Part shown: piece by piece, positions 26,658-36,838 of the stretch | Layout: each line of letters starts with the position of its first letter | Numbering within the stretch: the first letter of the stretch is position 1 | Origin: Polaromonas sp. JS666 | GTDB taxonomy: Bacteria > Pseudomonadota > Gammaproteobacteria > Burkholderiales > Burkholderiaceae_C | NCBI RefSeq assembly: GCF_900103405.1 | Contig: NZ_FNHX01000001.1 | Span: forward strand, 558,001-622,000 | Length of the DNA: 64,000 nucleotides | Direction of reading: 5' to 3' | Program-made: the position numbers and the translations under genes | The notes under the pieces: model-generated | The model's input: only the letters and a program-made list of their open reading frames with translations | Told to the model about the DNA's origin: nothing | The model's database searches: none

Positions 26658-27722
26658 TCAGCCGTTGGCTTGTTTGGCCGAAGCGCTGACGTTGACCTTG
26701 GGCTCGGTCACCGGATTGGACTCCACCCAGCGGCGCACGCGCTCGGCATCGCCCAGGCGGCTCAGCTTGCCGGCGGAATCCAGGAACACCATGATCAGCT
26801 TGCGGCCCGCAATTTTGGTCTGCATGACCAGGCACTGGCCGGCTTCGGAGATGTAGCCGGTTTTCTGCAGGCCAATGTCCCAATCGGGGTTCTTCACGAG
26901 GCGGTTGGTATTGTTGTACTGCAGCGTGCGGCTGCCGACGGCGACCTGGTAGCCGGTGGAGGTCGACAGTTCACGCAGCATGGGGTCGCCGTGGGCGGCA
27001 TTGACCAGCGTTGCCAGGTCTTGCGCGCTGGACTGATTGCGGCTGGACAGGCCCGTGGGCTCCACGTAGCTGGTGTCGGTCATGCCCAGCATCTTGGCCT
27101 TGGCGTTCATCAGGCTCACGAAGGTGGCCATACCGCCGGGATAGGTGCGGCCCAGGGCATGCGCCGCGCGGTTTTCGCTAGACATCAGAGCCAGGTGCAG
27201 CAGTTCGCCGCGGGTCAGCGTGGTGCCGACCTTCAGGCGCGAGCTGCTGCCCTTTTCGGTGTCCACGTCATCCTGCGTCACGGTGATCATCTCGTCCATG
27301 GGCAGCTTGGCGCCGCTGATGATGACGCCGGTCATCAGTTTGGTGAGGGACGCGATAGGCAGCACCGCATGGTCGTTCTTGCTGAACAGCACTTCGCGCG
27401 TGTCCTGGTCAATCACCAGTGCCACGCTGGACTTGAGTTCGAGTGGATCCTGCGCGCTGTGCAAGCCGGCGATCTGCCCGAAAGACGGTTTCGCCGGCAC
27501 CGAAGCGCGGATGATGCCGCGGCGCTTGGTAGCTGCAACAAAACGTACGCTCTTGCGCGTGGAGACAACTTTTTTGGAAGCCGACGCCTTCGAAGAGGCA
27601 TGCTGCTTTTTGACAATGGTATTTTTGGCGGTCGCCGCATTGGCGGCGGGCACTGCAAAGGCGGCTATCAAAGCCACGAATCCAACGATTTTTAATGCGC
27701 GATTGAAAATCTGATGAGACAT
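26658..27722 (-). CDS. pbpG: D-alanyl-D-alanine endopeptidase of the PbpG/PBP7 type (peptidase S11)
   Basis: Periplasmic penicillin-binding protein that cleaves peptidoglycan cross-links. The 354-residue protein has a signal peptide (about 1-29), a Lys/Ser-rich basic linker (32-70) and the serine peptidase domain with SLTK (Ser125, Lys128), SEN (182-184) and KTG (287-289). The linker is longer and more basic than in enterobacterial PBP7. The ATG at 27722 gives a normal signal peptide; an upstream ATG at 27749 would add nine residues. It is convergent with the IclR gene; the leuA terminator hairpin lies about 60 nt upstream. Confidence 0.9.
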   Translation of the reverse strand: MSHQIFNRALKIVGFVALIAAFAVPAANAATAKNTIVKKQHASSKASASKKVVSTRKSVRFVAATKRRGIIRASVPAKPSFGQIAGLHSAQDPLELKSSVALVIDQDTREVLFSKNDHAVLPIASLTKLMTGVIISGAKLPMDEMITVTQDDVDTEKGSSSRLKVGTTLTRGELLHLALMSSENRAAHALGRTYPGGMATFVSLMNAKAKMLGMTDTSYVEPTGLSSRNQSSAQDLATLVNAAHGDPMLRELSTSTGYQVAVGSRTLQYNNTNRLVKNPDWDIGLQKTGYISEAGQCLVMQTKIAGRKLIMVFLDSAGKLSRLGDAERVRRWVESNPVTEPKVNVSASAKQANG

Positions 27723-27782
27723 GGTGAATATTGCCTGCGTGGATTGCAATGATGGGATGGCTGGAGTGTATACAAATAGAAA

Positions 27783-27816
27783 AAGTCACGCAATATCAAA
27801 AACTTGCGTGACTTTC
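27783..27816 (-). terminator. Intrinsic terminator of the leuA operon
   Basis: A perfect 12-bp inverted repeat, AAAGTCACGCAA (27783-27794) and TTGCGTGACTTT (27805-27816), with a 10-nt loop. On the minus strand the hairpin runs into TTTTTC. It lies 110 nt after the leuA stop and separates it from pbpG. Confidence 0.85.
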
Positions 27817-27925
27817 CTAAAAATACACTCAATTCGTGCGATTTTTCCGCCTAGCCTCCCGATTTGCACCCAGACTCGGCGCCAAGTCGTTGAATTTAAA
27901 CGACTTTATTTTCCGAATTGTTACA

Positions 27926-29464
27926 TCAACCCTGCGCGGCCACCCGATCAGCTTTACTTTGGAGCTTGTTCAGGGCGCTCAGATAGGCCTTGGCCGAGGC
28001 CACCACGATGTCCGGATCGGCGCCTACCCCATTGACAACCCGACCGCTGTTCTGCAGGCGTACCGTCACTTCCCCCTGGCTTTCCGTCGACCCGCTGATG
28101 GCGTTCACAGAGTAAAGCACCATCTCGGCACCGCTTTTGACGTGTGATTCGATGGCCTTGAGGGAAGCGTCCACGGGGCCGTTGCCGTCCGACTCGCCTT
28201 TGACTTCCTTGCCGGCCACCGTGAACACGACGCAGGCCTGGGGGCGTTCGCCGGTTTCACTGTGCTGCGACAGGGACACAAAGCCATACTGCTCGTTGTC
28301 GTGGGAAGCGCTTTCATCGCTGGCCAGCGCCAGGATGTCTTCGTCGAAAATTTCGCTCTTGCGGTCGGCGAGTTCCTTGAATTTGGCAAAGGCGTTGTTG
28401 ATGTCGGCCTCGCTCTCCATGGCGACGCCGAGCTCGAGCAATCGCTGCTTGAAGGCGTTGCGCCCGCTCAGCTTGCCCAGCACGATCTTGTTGGCGCTCC
28501 AGCCCACGTCTTCGGCGCGCATGATTTCATAGGTGTCGCGCGCCTTGAGCACGCCGTCCTGGTGGATGCCCGAGGCGTGCGCAAACGCGTTGGCGCCGAC
28601 TACAGCCTTGTTCGGCTGCACCACAAAGCCGGTGGTCTGACTCACCATGCGGCTGGCCGCGAGGATGTGCTGGGTGTCTATACCCAGCTCCAGGCCGAAA
28701 TAGTCCTTGCGGGTCTTGACGGCCATCACCACTTCTTCGAGCGAGCAGTTGCCGGCGCGCTCGCCCAGGCCGTTGATGGTGCATTCCACTTGCCGCGCGC
28801 CGCCGATTTTCACGCCAGCCAGCGAGTTGGCTACGGCCATGCCCAGGTCGTTGTGGCAGTGCACGGACCAGACGGCCTTGTCGCTGTTGGGAATGCGCTC
28901 GCGCAGGTTCTTGATGAAGTTGCCGTAAAGCTCGGGGATGGCGTAGCCCACGGTGTCGGGCACGTTGATGGTGGTCGCGCCCTCCTTGATCACGGCTTCC
29001 AGCACGCGGCACAGAAAATCGGGCTCGGAGCGATAGCCGTCTTCAGGGCTGAACTCGATATCGCCCATCAGGTTTTTGGCAAAACGCACCGAGAGTTTGG
29101 CCTGCTCGAACACCTGGTCGGGCGTCATGCGCAGCTTCTTTTCCATGTGCAGCGGGCTGGTCGCCAGGAACAGGTGCAGGCGCCCGGAAGCGGCCGGTTT
29201 CAAGGCCTCGGCGGCACGGGAAATGTCCCTGTCATTGGCGCGCGCCAGCGAGCAGACCGTGGAGTCCTTGACGACTTCCGCGATTGCCTTGACGCACTCG
29301 AAGTCGCCGTTGGAGCTGGCGGCAAAGCCGGCTTCGATCACGTCGACCTTCAGGCGCTCCAACTGGCGGGCGATGCGCAGCTTTTCGTCCCGGGTCATGG
29401 AGGCGCCGGGCGACTGCTCGCCGTCGCGCAAGGTGGTGTCGAAAATAATGAGTTTGTCGGTCAT
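27926..29464 (-). CDS. leuA: 2-isopropylmalate synthase LeuA, classical short type
   Basis: Condenses acetyl-CoA with 2-oxoisovalerate, the first committed step of leucine synthesis. The 512-residue protein has [18 protein letters not shown] at the N-terminus, [20 protein letters not shown] with the metal-binding His pair, [19 protein letters not shown], and the C-terminal leucine-sensing dimer domain (about 390-500, ending [21 protein letters not shown]). The start ATG has CAGGAG upstream. It lies 27 nt behind a second, distantly related isopropylmalate synthase gene, so the two are cotranscribed. A strong terminator follows. Confidence 0.94.
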   Translation of the reverse strand: MTDKLIIFDTTLRDGEQSPGASMTRDEKLRIARQLERLKVDVIEAGFAASSNGDFECVKAIAEVVKDSTVCSLARANDRDISRAAEALKPAASGRLHLFLATSPLHMEKKLRMTPDQVFEQAKLSVRFAKNLMGDIEFSPEDGYRSEPDFLCRVLEAVIKEGATTINVPDTVGYAIPELYGNFIKNLRERIPNSDKAVWSVHCHNDLGMAVANSLAGVKIGGARQVECTINGLGERAGNCSLEEVVMAVKTRKDYFGLELGIDTQHILAASRMVSQTTGFVVQPNKAVVGANAFAHASGIHQDGVLKARDTYEIMRAEDVGWSANKIVLGKLSGRNAFKQRLLELGVAMESEADINNAFAKFKELADRKSEIFDEDILALASDESASHDNEQYGFVSLSQHSETGERPQACVVFTVAGKEVKGESDGNGPVDASLKAIESHVKSGAEMVLYSVNAISGSTESQGEVTVRLQNSGRVVNGVGADPDIVVASAKAYLSALNKLQSKADRVAAQG

Positions 29465-29491
29465 GGTGAGGCTCCTGAAGCTGAAGATTTT

Positions 29492-31192
29492 TTAGTTGGA
29501 CGAGGCCAAAGCGGCGCAAGACGTATTTTCGCTCGAAGCCTTGCGCATTTGCGCGCGTTGCCATCCGGACAGGATGGCCTTCAAGGACGCCGAGACGATA
29601 TTCGCGTCCATGCCGACGCCAAACACCGTATGCCGTTCGTCGACGCGCAATTCCAGGTAGGCCACGGCGCGGGCATCGGCACCGGAGCCGAGGGCGTGCT
29701 CATGGTAGTCCAGCACGCGCACCGTGGTGCCCAGCGCGGCGTTCAAGCCGTTGACGAAGGCCTCGATAGGCCCGGCGCCCTGCCCCGCAATCTGTCGCGT
29801 CTGGCCGGCGATTTGCACCTGGGCCGTCAAAGCCACGCCGTCCGCCGACACACTTTGCTGGACCTGCGGCGCCGCGGCGCCGGCCATGCCGTATTCGTCC
29901 TGAAACAACTGCCAGAGATCTTGCGCCGTCAATTCCTTGCCCTCGCTGTCCATCACTGACTGCACGGCCTGGCTGAATTCGATCTGCAGCCGGCGCGGCA
30001 ATTCGAGGCCGTATTCGCTTTCCAGCAAATACGCGATGCCGCCCTTGCCCGACTGGCTGTTGACGCGAATCACCGCCTCGTAGCTGCGTCCCAAGTCCTT
30101 CGGGTCTATGGGCAGGTAGGGAACGGCCCAGGCGGCGCCTTCTTTTTGAACGGCGAAGGCTTTTTTGATGGCGTCCTGGTGGGTGCCGGAGAACGAGGTG
30201 TAGACCAGCTCACCGACATAGGGGTGGCGCGGATGCACCGGCAGCTGGTTGCAATGCTCCACCGTGCGGCGTATCTCGTCGATGCTGGAGAAATCGAGAT
30301 TGGGCGGAACGCCCTGGGTGTACAGATTGAGCGCCACATTGACGATATCGAGGTTGCCGGTGCGCTCACCGTTGCCGAACAAACAGCCTTCAACCCGCTG
30401 CGCGCCGGCCATCAAGGCCAATTCGGCGGCCGCCACACCAGTACCGCGATCGTTGTGCGGGTGCACCGACAACACCACCGCGTCTCGCCTGGCGATGTGG
30501 CGGTGCATCCACTCGATCATGTCGGCGAAAACGTTGGGGGTCGAATGCTCCACCGTGGTCGGCAGGTTGATGATGCAGGGACGTTCGGCCGTGGGCTGCC
30601 ACACCTCGGTGACCGCATCGACCACACGCTTGGAAAACGCCAATTCGGTGCCAGAGAAATGCTCGGGCGAATACTGGAAAATCCACTGCGTATCGGGCTG
30701 GGTGCGCGCCAGATCCTGAATCAGCCGCGCATGGCTGGTCGCCAATTCCACGATCTGGTCCGGATCCATGCCCAGGACCACTTCGCGCATCAAGGGCGAG
30801 GTGGCGTTGTACAGGTGCACGATCACTCGTTTGGCGCCGGCCACCGCTTCCATGGTGCGGCGTATCAAGGGCTCTTTGGCGGGCGTCATCACCTGGAGGG
30901 TGACATCGTCGGGAACCATGTTGTTGTCGATCAGGTGGCGGACAAAATCGAACTCAACCTGCGACGCGGCCGGAAAACCGACCTCAATTTCCTTGAAGCC
31001 GATCCGCAGCAGCTGCCCATACATCCGCAGCTTGCGTGCTATGTCCATGGGCTCAATCAGCGCCTGGTTGCCGTCACGCAGGTCGGTGCTGAGCCAAACG
31101 GGTGCTTGTGTAAGGACAGCGTCGGGCCAGGTACGGTCGCGCAAGCCAATGGGTGCGAAGGCGGCATATTTGCTGGCAGGTTGCTTCAACAT
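29492..31192 (-). CDS. leuA: 2-isopropylmalate synthase, long (LeuA2-like) type
   Basis: A 566-residue synthase of the long isopropylmalate synthase group (as in actinobacteria): [75 protein letters not shown] with the metal ligands, and [15 protein letters not shown]-terminal regulatory domain follows (about 430-545). The ATG at 31192 has AGAGGA upstream. It is preceded by a leucine leader peptide and attenuator, and followed by a short-type leuA; having both in tandem suggests isoenzymes with different feedback or partitioned regulation. Confidence 0.92.
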   Translation of the reverse strand: MLKQPASKYAAFAPIGLRDRTWPDAVLTQAPVWLSTDLRDGNQALIEPMDIARKLRMYGQLLRIGFKEIEVGFPAASQVEFDFVRHLIDNNMVPDDVTLQVMTPAKEPLIRRTMEAVAGAKRVIVHLYNATSPLMREVVLGMDPDQIVELATSHARLIQDLARTQPDTQWIFQYSPEHFSGTELAFSKRVVDAVTEVWQPTAERPCIINLPTTVEHSTPNVFADMIEWMHRHIARRDAVVLSVHPHNDRGTGVAAAELALMAGAQRVEGCLFGNGERTGNLDIVNVALNLYTQGVPPNLDFSSIDEIRRTVEHCNQLPVHPRHPYVGELVYTSFSGTHQDAIKKAFAVQKEGAAWAVPYLPIDPKDLGRSYEAVIRVNSQSGKGGIAYLLESEYGLELPRRLQIEFSQAVQSVMDSEGKELTAQDLWQLFQDEYGMAGAAAPQVQQSVSADGVALTAQVQIAGQTRQIAGQGAGPIEAFVNGLNAALGTTVRVLDYHEHALGSGADARAVAYLELRVDERHTVFGVGMDANIVSASLKAILSGWQRAQMRKASSENTSCAALASSN

Positions 31193-31241
31193 GGTTTTCC
31201 TCTCTCGAAATCCGAAATCAAGAACCAGCAACCCAAAGAAA

Positions 31242-31272
31242 AACGGCCCGTTGCTGGTGCAAACGGGCCGTT
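31242..31272 (-). terminator. Leucine attenuator terminator hairpin
   Basis: On the minus strand AACGGCCCGTT (31272-31262) and AACGGGCCGTT (31252-31242) form an 11-bp stem around a 9-nt loop, followed by TTTTCTTT. It lies between the leader peptide stop (31293) and the long-type leuA start (31192). The first arm can instead pair with AACGGGC inside codons 13-15 of the leader peptide (about 31310-31304), giving the alternative antiterminator expected of ribosome-mediated attenuation. Confidence 0.88.
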
Positions 31273-31292
31273 GAATCAGGTGTACGCGTGCG

Positions 31293-31346
31293 CTACCGTC
31301 TCCGCCCGTTGGCAGATAGCAGTAGTGCTAGCGAAATTTGTTTCAT
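31293..31346 (-). CDS. leuL: leu leader peptide (attenuation)
   Basis: A 17-codon open frame [17 protein letters not shown]. It has four Leu codons at positions 6, 8, 9 and 10, three of which are CTA, a rare codon in this GC-rich genome. The stop TAG is followed 20 nt later by the attenuator hairpin. It starts 18 nt after the pssA stop. Ribosome stalling at the CTA codons under leucine shortage would free AACGGGC in the peptide's own 3' part to pair with the terminator's first arm. This is the classic leuL arrangement; function is inferred from sequence only. Confidence 0.85.
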   Translation of the reverse strand: MKQISLALLLSANGRRR

Positions 31347-31364
31347 CTGGTCAATGTACCACAA

Positions 31365-32177
31365 TTATTTGTGGAGGCCGCGTTCGTCCGGTTCGTCGGT
31401 GGACGTCGAGATCACGCTGGTCTGCAGGCCCTTGGCCTTGCGCCAGCCGTACAGCACATAGCCCGAAAGGCCATAAAGCACGAACAGGCCGAACATCACG
31501 GTAGGCGGGTGGATATTGATCACGGCGATCCCCAGGGCAATCAGCACGATAGCCGCGAAAGGCACGCTGCGCTTCATCTGCACGTCCTTGAAGCTGTAGA
31601 ACGGCACATTGGTGACCATGGTCAGGCCCGCGTAAAGCGTGAGGCCGAAAGTGACCCAGCGCACTTCCATCCCACTGATGCCGGCATCAGTCATCAGCCA
31701 GATAAAGCCGGCCACCAGGGCCGCGGCGGCCGGCGACGGCAGGCCCTGGAAGAAGCGCTTGTCGACCACCGCCGTGTTCACGTTAAAACGAGCCAGGCGC
31801 AGCGCGGCGCAGGCACAGTACACAAACGCGCCTATCCAGCCCCAGCGACCCAAGCTGGTTAAAGCCCAGACATAGGCAATCAGGGCCGGAGCGGCGCCGA
31901 AAGACACCATGTCCGAGAGCGAATCCATCTGCTCGCCAAAAGCACTCTGCGTATTGGTCATGCGGGCGACGCGCCCGTCCAGGCTGTCGAGCACCATGGC
32001 GCAAAACACGCCGATGGCGGCCTGGTCGAAGCGCCCGTTCATCGCCATGACGATGGCGTAAAAGCCGCCAAACAAGGCGGCCAGCGTGAAAAGGTTGGGC
32101 AATATGTAAATGCCCTTGCGGCGCTTGCGTATCACGACCTCCTGGTCGTTACCCGCGGATTCTTCGCCATCATGCAT
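31365..32177 (-). CDS. pssA: CDP-diacylglycerol-serine O-phosphatidyltransferase PssA
   Basis: Inner-membrane enzyme making phosphatidylserine, precursor of phosphatidylethanolamine. The 270-residue protein has about six to eight hydrophobic helices and the CDP-alcohol phosphatidyltransferase motif with Asp64, Asp67-Gly68, Ala71-Arg72, Gly81, Asp85 and Asp89 (DSLDGRVAR then FGEQMDSLSD). RLARFNV and FFQGLPSPAAAAL are typical of PssA. The ATG at 32177 has AGGAG 8 nt upstream; longer open frame upstream is not coding. It lies between the ilvC terminator and the leucine leader. Confidence 0.94.
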   Translation of the reverse strand: MHDGEESAGNDQEVVIRKRRKGIYILPNLFTLAALFGGFYAIVMAMNGRFDQAAIGVFCAMVLDSLDGRVARMTNTQSAFGEQMDSLSDMVSFGAAPALIAYVWALTSLGRWGWIGAFVYCACAALRLARFNVNTAVVDKRFFQGLPSPAAAALVAGFIWLMTDAGISGMEVRWVTFGLTLYAGLTMVTNVPFYSFKDVQMKRSVPFAAIVLIALGIAVINIHPPTVMFGLFVLYGLSGYVLYGWRKAKGLQTSVISTSTDEPDERGLHK

Positions 32178-32213
32178 AAAAAACTCCTGAAGCACAGCTG
32201 GTGCGCGCAAATA

Positions 32214-32230
32214 GCTATCAAAATCATAGC
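32214..32230. repeat. Short hairpin repeat GCTAT-N7-ATAGC, copy 2
   Basis: GCTATCAAAATCATAGC, with the same 5-bp arms and CAA loop opening as the copy at 23813-23829. It lies in the pssA upstream region, 37 nt before the start codon on the minus strand. Confidence 0.55.
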
Positions 32231-32359
32231 ATCCGAGGACACCACAGGGAAGCCGGCCCGCCCGCCAGGGGCTTTCAATTGCCGGTCCAAGGCGCCAAGG
32301 ATACCAAGATCGGCAACCCATAAATTTCCGGAACACGCCCGAGTTTGAGCTTCCCAGAA

Positions 32360-32392
32360 AAAAAGCCGCGCAGGAACTTTGCGCGGCTTTTT
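32360..32392 (-). terminator. Intrinsic terminator of ilvBHC
   Basis: On the minus strand AAAAAGCCGCGCA (32392-32380) and TGCGCGGCTTTTTTT (32372-32358) form a 13-bp stem around AAGTTCC with a run of seven T. It lies 30 nt after the ilvC stop, so pssA and leuA need their own promoter further along. The symmetric A/T flanks make it potentially bidirectional. Confidence 0.92.
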
Positions 32393-32422
32393 GCAGGACA
32401 AGGCCCTGGCGGGCCTTCCCCA

Positions 32423-33544
<1,122 letters not shown>

Positions 33545-33566
33545 ACGCGCGCACGGACGACTTAAA

Positions 33567-34058
33567 TCAAACCCGCAAAATCCGCTCGCCGCGGCCTATG
33601 CCGCTGGAGCCGGTTCGCACCGTCTCCAGGATGGCACTGCGGTCTATGGCTTCCAGGAAGGCATCGTTCTTGGACTGGTCGCCGGTCAGCTCGATGGTGT
33701 AGCTCTTCTCCGTGACGTCGATGATTCGCCCGCGGAATATATCAGCCATGCGCTTCATCTCCTCGCGCTCCTTGCCGACCGCGCGCACTTTGACCATCAT
33801 GAGCTCACGTTCGGTGTAGGCGCCCTCGGTCAGGTCAACCACCTTGACCACCTCGATCAGACGGTTCAGGTGCTTGGTGATCTGCTCGATGACGTCGTCG
33901 GAGCCCGTGGTCTGTATCGTCATGCGCGACAGGCTCGGGTCCTCGGTAGGGGCGACGGTCAGGCTTTCGATGTTGTAACCGCGCGCTGAAAACAGGCCGA
34001 CCACGCGGGAAAGAGCGCCCGGCTCGTTTTCCAGCAAAACTGCAATGATGTGTTTCAT
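33567..34058 (-). CDS. ilvH: Acetolactate synthase small (regulatory) subunit
   Basis: Regulatory subunit that gives valine feedback inhibition to IlvB/IlvI. The 163-residue protein opens with the ACT domain MKHIIAVLLENEPGALSRVVGLFSARGYNIESLTVAPTEDP and continues SRMTIQT and the C-terminal IVDVTEKS-like IIDVTEKSYTIELTGDQSKNDAFLEAI. Length and blocks match IlvH. It lies between ilvB (111-nt gap) and ilvC (127-nt gap holding an inverted repeat). Confidence 0.96.
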   Translation of the reverse strand: MKHIIAVLLENEPGALSRVVGLFSARGYNIESLTVAPTEDPSLSRMTIQTTGSDDVIEQITKHLNRLIEVVKVVDLTEGAYTERELMMVKVRAVGKEREEMKRMADIFRGRIIDVTEKSYTIELTGDQSKNDAFLEAIDRSAILETVRTGSSGIGRGERILRV

Positions 34059-34169
34059 AAGAAGATTCCTCTTTTCGCTGCCCTCCCCTGCGCACGGTAA
34101 TACGCAGGCTCGGCAGACAATAGATTCGTCAGGTGACGGTGAATGAATGGGTGTGTGGCGGCTTGAGGC

Positions 34170-35948
34170 TTAGAGGTCTTCCGACCCCAGCAGCATCTCG
34201 GTAATGCCCTTGCCGGCCTGCACCATCGGGAACACGTTTTCGGTCGGGTCCGTGCGGAAATCCATGAACACCGTGCGGTCCTTGAGCTTGCGGGCTTCGC
34301 GCAGCGCGGGCTCCACGTCCTGCGGCTTTTCAATCAGCATGCCGACGTGGCCGTAGGCCTCGGCCAGCTTGACGAAATTGGGCAGCGCGTCCATGTAGCT
34401 GCTGCTGTAGCGCCCGGCGTATTCCACTTCCTGCCACTGGCGCACCATGCCCAGGTAGCGGTTGTTCAACGACACGATCTTGATAGGCGTGTTGTACTGC
34501 AGGCAGGTAGAGAGTTCCTGGATGCACATCTGGACCGAGCCTTCGCCTGTGATGCAGAACACCTCGGAGTCAGGCTTGGCCAGCTTGATGCCCATGGCGT
34601 AGGGAATACCGACGCCCATGGTGCCCAGGCCGCCCGAGTTGATCCAGCGGCGCGGTTCGTTGAACTTGTAGTATTGCGCGGCCCACATCTGGTGCTGGCC
34701 CACGTCCGACGTGATGTAGGTGTCGGCGTCCTTGGTCAGGTTCCAGAGGGTTTCGACCACATGCTGGGGCTTGATGACGTCGCCCTTGCCCATGCTGTAT
34801 TTCATGCAGTCGCGCTTGCGCCAGCCTTCGATCGTGTCCCACCAGCCGCCCAGCGCGTTGGCATCGGGCTTGAGGCCGGACTCCTTGATCATGCTGATCA
34901 GCTCGGTGAGCACGTCCTTCACGTCGCCCACGATGGGGATGTCGACCCGCACGCGCTTGGAGATGCTCGAAGGGTCGATGTCGATGTGGATGATCTTGCG
35001 CTCGTTCTGAGCGAAATGCTTGGGGTTGCCGATCACGCGGTCGTCAAAGCGGGCACCGACGGCCAGCAGCACGTCGCAGTTCTGCATCGCGTTGTTGGCT
35101 TCGATGGTGCCGTGCATGCCCAGCATGCCGAGGAATTTTTTGTCGGTGGCCGGGTAGGCGCCCAGGCCCATCAGGGTGTTGGTGCAGGGGTAGCCCAGCA
35201 TGTCGACCAGGGTGCGCAGCTCTTGCGAGGCATTGCTGAGCAGCACGCCGCCGCCGGTATAGATGTAGGGCCGCTTGGCCGAAAGCAGCAGTTGCAGGGC
35301 CTTGCGGATCTGCCCGCCGTGGCCTTTGCGAACCGGATTGTAGGAACGCATCTCCACGGTTTGCGGATAGCCGCTATAGGGTACCTTGTTGAAGGACACG
35401 TCCTTGGGGATGTCCACCACCACGGGGCCGGGGCGGCCGCTGCGGGCGATGTGAAAGGCCTTTTTCAGGGTCTCGGCCATCTGCCGCGCATCCTTGACCA
35501 GGAAGTTGTGCTTCACGATGGGCCGGGTGATGCCGACGGTGTCGCACTCCTGGAAGGCATCCAGGCCGATGGCGTGGGTGGGGACTTGGCCCGTGATGAT
35601 GACCATCGGGATGCTGTCCATATAGGCCGTCGCGATGCCGGTCACCGCATTGGTCACGCCAGGGCCCGAGGTGACCAGGGCCACGCCCACGTCGCCCGTG
35701 GCGCGGGCATAGCCGTCCGCCGCGTGCACGGCCGCCTGCTCGTGGCGCACCAGGATGTGCTGGATCGAGTCCTGCTTGTAGAAGGCGTCGTAAATGTGAA
35801 GGACCGCGCCGCCGGGATAGCCCCAAACGTACTTGACACCTTCAGCCTGAAGCGACTTGATGAGGATTTCCGCGCCGCGGAGCTCCTGGGAATTTGTGTG
35901 TGCAGACGCTGCTGCCGCGGAAGCGATTTCCGCCTTGGAGATTTCCAT
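34170..35948 (-). CDS. ilvB: Acetolactate synthase large (catalytic) subunit
   Basis: Thiamine-diphosphate enzyme condensing two pyruvates (or pyruvate and 2-oxobutyrate). The 592-residue protein has GGAVLHIYDAFYKQDSIQHILVRHEQAAVHAADGYARATG with catalytic Glu70, a central FAD-binding domain, and the C-terminal ThDP domain. The Mg/ThDP motif reads GEGS (468-471) instead of the usual GDGS, followed about 25 residues later by LNN (494-496). The tail MVRQWQEVEYAGRYSSSYMDALPNFVKLAEAYG is diagnostic. AGG lies 9 nt before the ATG. It heads ilvB-ilvH-ilvC. Confidence 0.96.
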   Translation of the reverse strand: MEISKAEIASAAAASAHTNSQELRGAEILIKSLQAEGVKYVWGYPGGAVLHIYDAFYKQDSIQHILVRHEQAAVHAADGYARATGDVGVALVTSGPGVTNAVTGIATAYMDSIPMVIITGQVPTHAIGLDAFQECDTVGITRPIVKHNFLVKDARQMAETLKKAFHIARSGRPGPVVVDIPKDVSFNKVPYSGYPQTVEMRSYNPVRKGHGGQIRKALQLLLSAKRPYIYTGGGVLLSNASQELRTLVDMLGYPCTNTLMGLGAYPATDKKFLGMLGMHGTIEANNAMQNCDVLLAVGARFDDRVIGNPKHFAQNERKIIHIDIDPSSISKRVRVDIPIVGDVKDVLTELISMIKESGLKPDANALGGWWDTIEGWRKRDCMKYSMGKGDVIKPQHVVETLWNLTKDADTYITSDVGQHQMWAAQYYKFNEPRRWINSGGLGTMGVGIPYAMGIKLAKPDSEVFCITGEGSVQMCIQELSTCLQYNTPIKIVSLNNRYLGMVRQWQEVEYAGRYSSSYMDALPNFVKLAEAYGHVGMLIEKPQDVEPALREARKLKDRTVFMDFRTDPTENVFPMVQAGKGITEMLLGSEDL

Positions 35949-36271
35949 GATGAACCTTTGTGAATTTCTCTAACGAAATACCTTGGGTGCCTCTTCGCCC
36001 ACTCTTGTGAAGCGGCGTCGAGACTTGAGGCCAGAACCATAAGCGGAAACATAAACCGCCGAGCCATGACCCGTTTGCCTTTTGAATTGCAGGGCATATT
36101 ATGACATTTCGCGTTGCGCAATGGCCGCAGGCCCCGAAAAAGGGCCGGCCAGGGCCGGCCGTGATGCGATAATTTTCCAGCGGCATCCCAAGGATGCATG
36201 CTGATCGGCACAGGCCCCGCGGCGACCGCGGGCCATCCCCGCAGCACTGGACGAACCGGAACCCCATACCG
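35949..36271. other. Divergent control region between ilvB and the sigma factor gene
   Basis: About 320 nt. For ilvB a candidate -10 box CATAAT lies at 36103-36098 (minus strand), giving a leader of about 140 nt; no convincing -35 at normal spacing and no short peptide rich in Ile, Val or Leu followed by a terminator was found. A GGCCGGCC direct/inverted repeat (36143-36160) is present. On the plus strand an ATG at 36194 is in frame with the sigma gene and could extend it by 26 residues. Confidence 0.4.
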
Positions 36272-36838
36272 TTGGCAACTGAACAAGAACTCTCGGATTT
36301 CCTGAAAAACGTTGAAAAACGGGCTTTCAAGCGCAGCATTTACCACGTCAGGGACGAAGAAGCTGCGCTCGACATCGTTCAGGACAGCATGATGAAGCTG
36401 GCGCAGCACTACGGCGACAAGCCCGCCGCGGAGCTGCCCATGCTGTTCCAGCGCATCCTGGCCAATACCACGCTGGACTGGTTCCGCCGCCGCAAGACCC
36501 GAAACGCGCTGTTTTCCAACATGAGCGACTTCGAGTCGCCCGGGGAAGACGGAGATTTCGACCTTCTGGAAACTTTAGAGACCTTGACCAACTCAGAAGG
36601 TACAGAGAGCGCCCAGGATGCGACGGAGCGGGCTCAGATATTGCATGAGATCGAACTACAGGTAAAGGAGTTGCCGGGCCGTCAACGGGAAGCCTTTCTG
36701 ATGCGTTACTGGGAGGAAATGGACGTCGCTGAAACAGCAGCCGCCATGGGCTGTTCGGAGGGTAGTGTCAAAACGCACTGTTCGCGCGCGGTTCACGCTC
36801 TCAGCAAAGCCCTGAGCGCCAAAGGTATAAAACTATGA
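36272..36838 (+). CDS. RNA polymerase sigma factor, ECF (sigma-70 family)
   Basis: A 188-residue sigma factor with only regions 2 and 4. Region 2 is about 12-85 (RAFKRSIYHVRDEEAALDIVQDSMMKLAQHY, then FQRILANTTLDWFRRRK) and region 4 about 125-180 (ELPGRQREAFLMRYWEEMDVAETAAAMGCSEGSVKTHCSRAVHALSKAL). The likely start is TTG at 36272 (MATEQELSDFLKNVEKRAF); an ATG at 36194 is in frame but encodes a Pro/Arg/His-rich stretch unlike the family. It overlaps the DUF3619 gene by 4 nt (ATGA). The linked genes downstream suggest self-contained control of an envelope-related response. Confidence 0.88.
   Translation: MATEQELSDFLKNVEKRAFKRSIYHVRDEEAALDIVQDSMMKLAQHYGDKPAAELPMLFQRILANTTLDWFRRRKTRNALFSNMSDFESPGEDGDFDLLETLETLTNSEGTESAQDATERAQILHEIELQVKELPGRQREAFLMRYWEEMDVAETAAAMGCSEGSVKTHCSRAVHALSKALSAKGIKL

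Noticed and set aside
35949-36110. Possible ilv leader peptide ahead of ilvB
   Set aside because: Frames starting after the candidate -10 box run into ilvB out of frame without a stop, are not enriched in Ile/Val/Leu runs, and no terminator hairpin follows.
36141-36165. Terminator-like GGCCGGCC repeats followed by CTTTTTC on the minus strand
   Set aside because: No gene ends upstream of it on that strand, and the loop between the repeats is too short; likely just GC-rich sequence in the ilvB upstream region.
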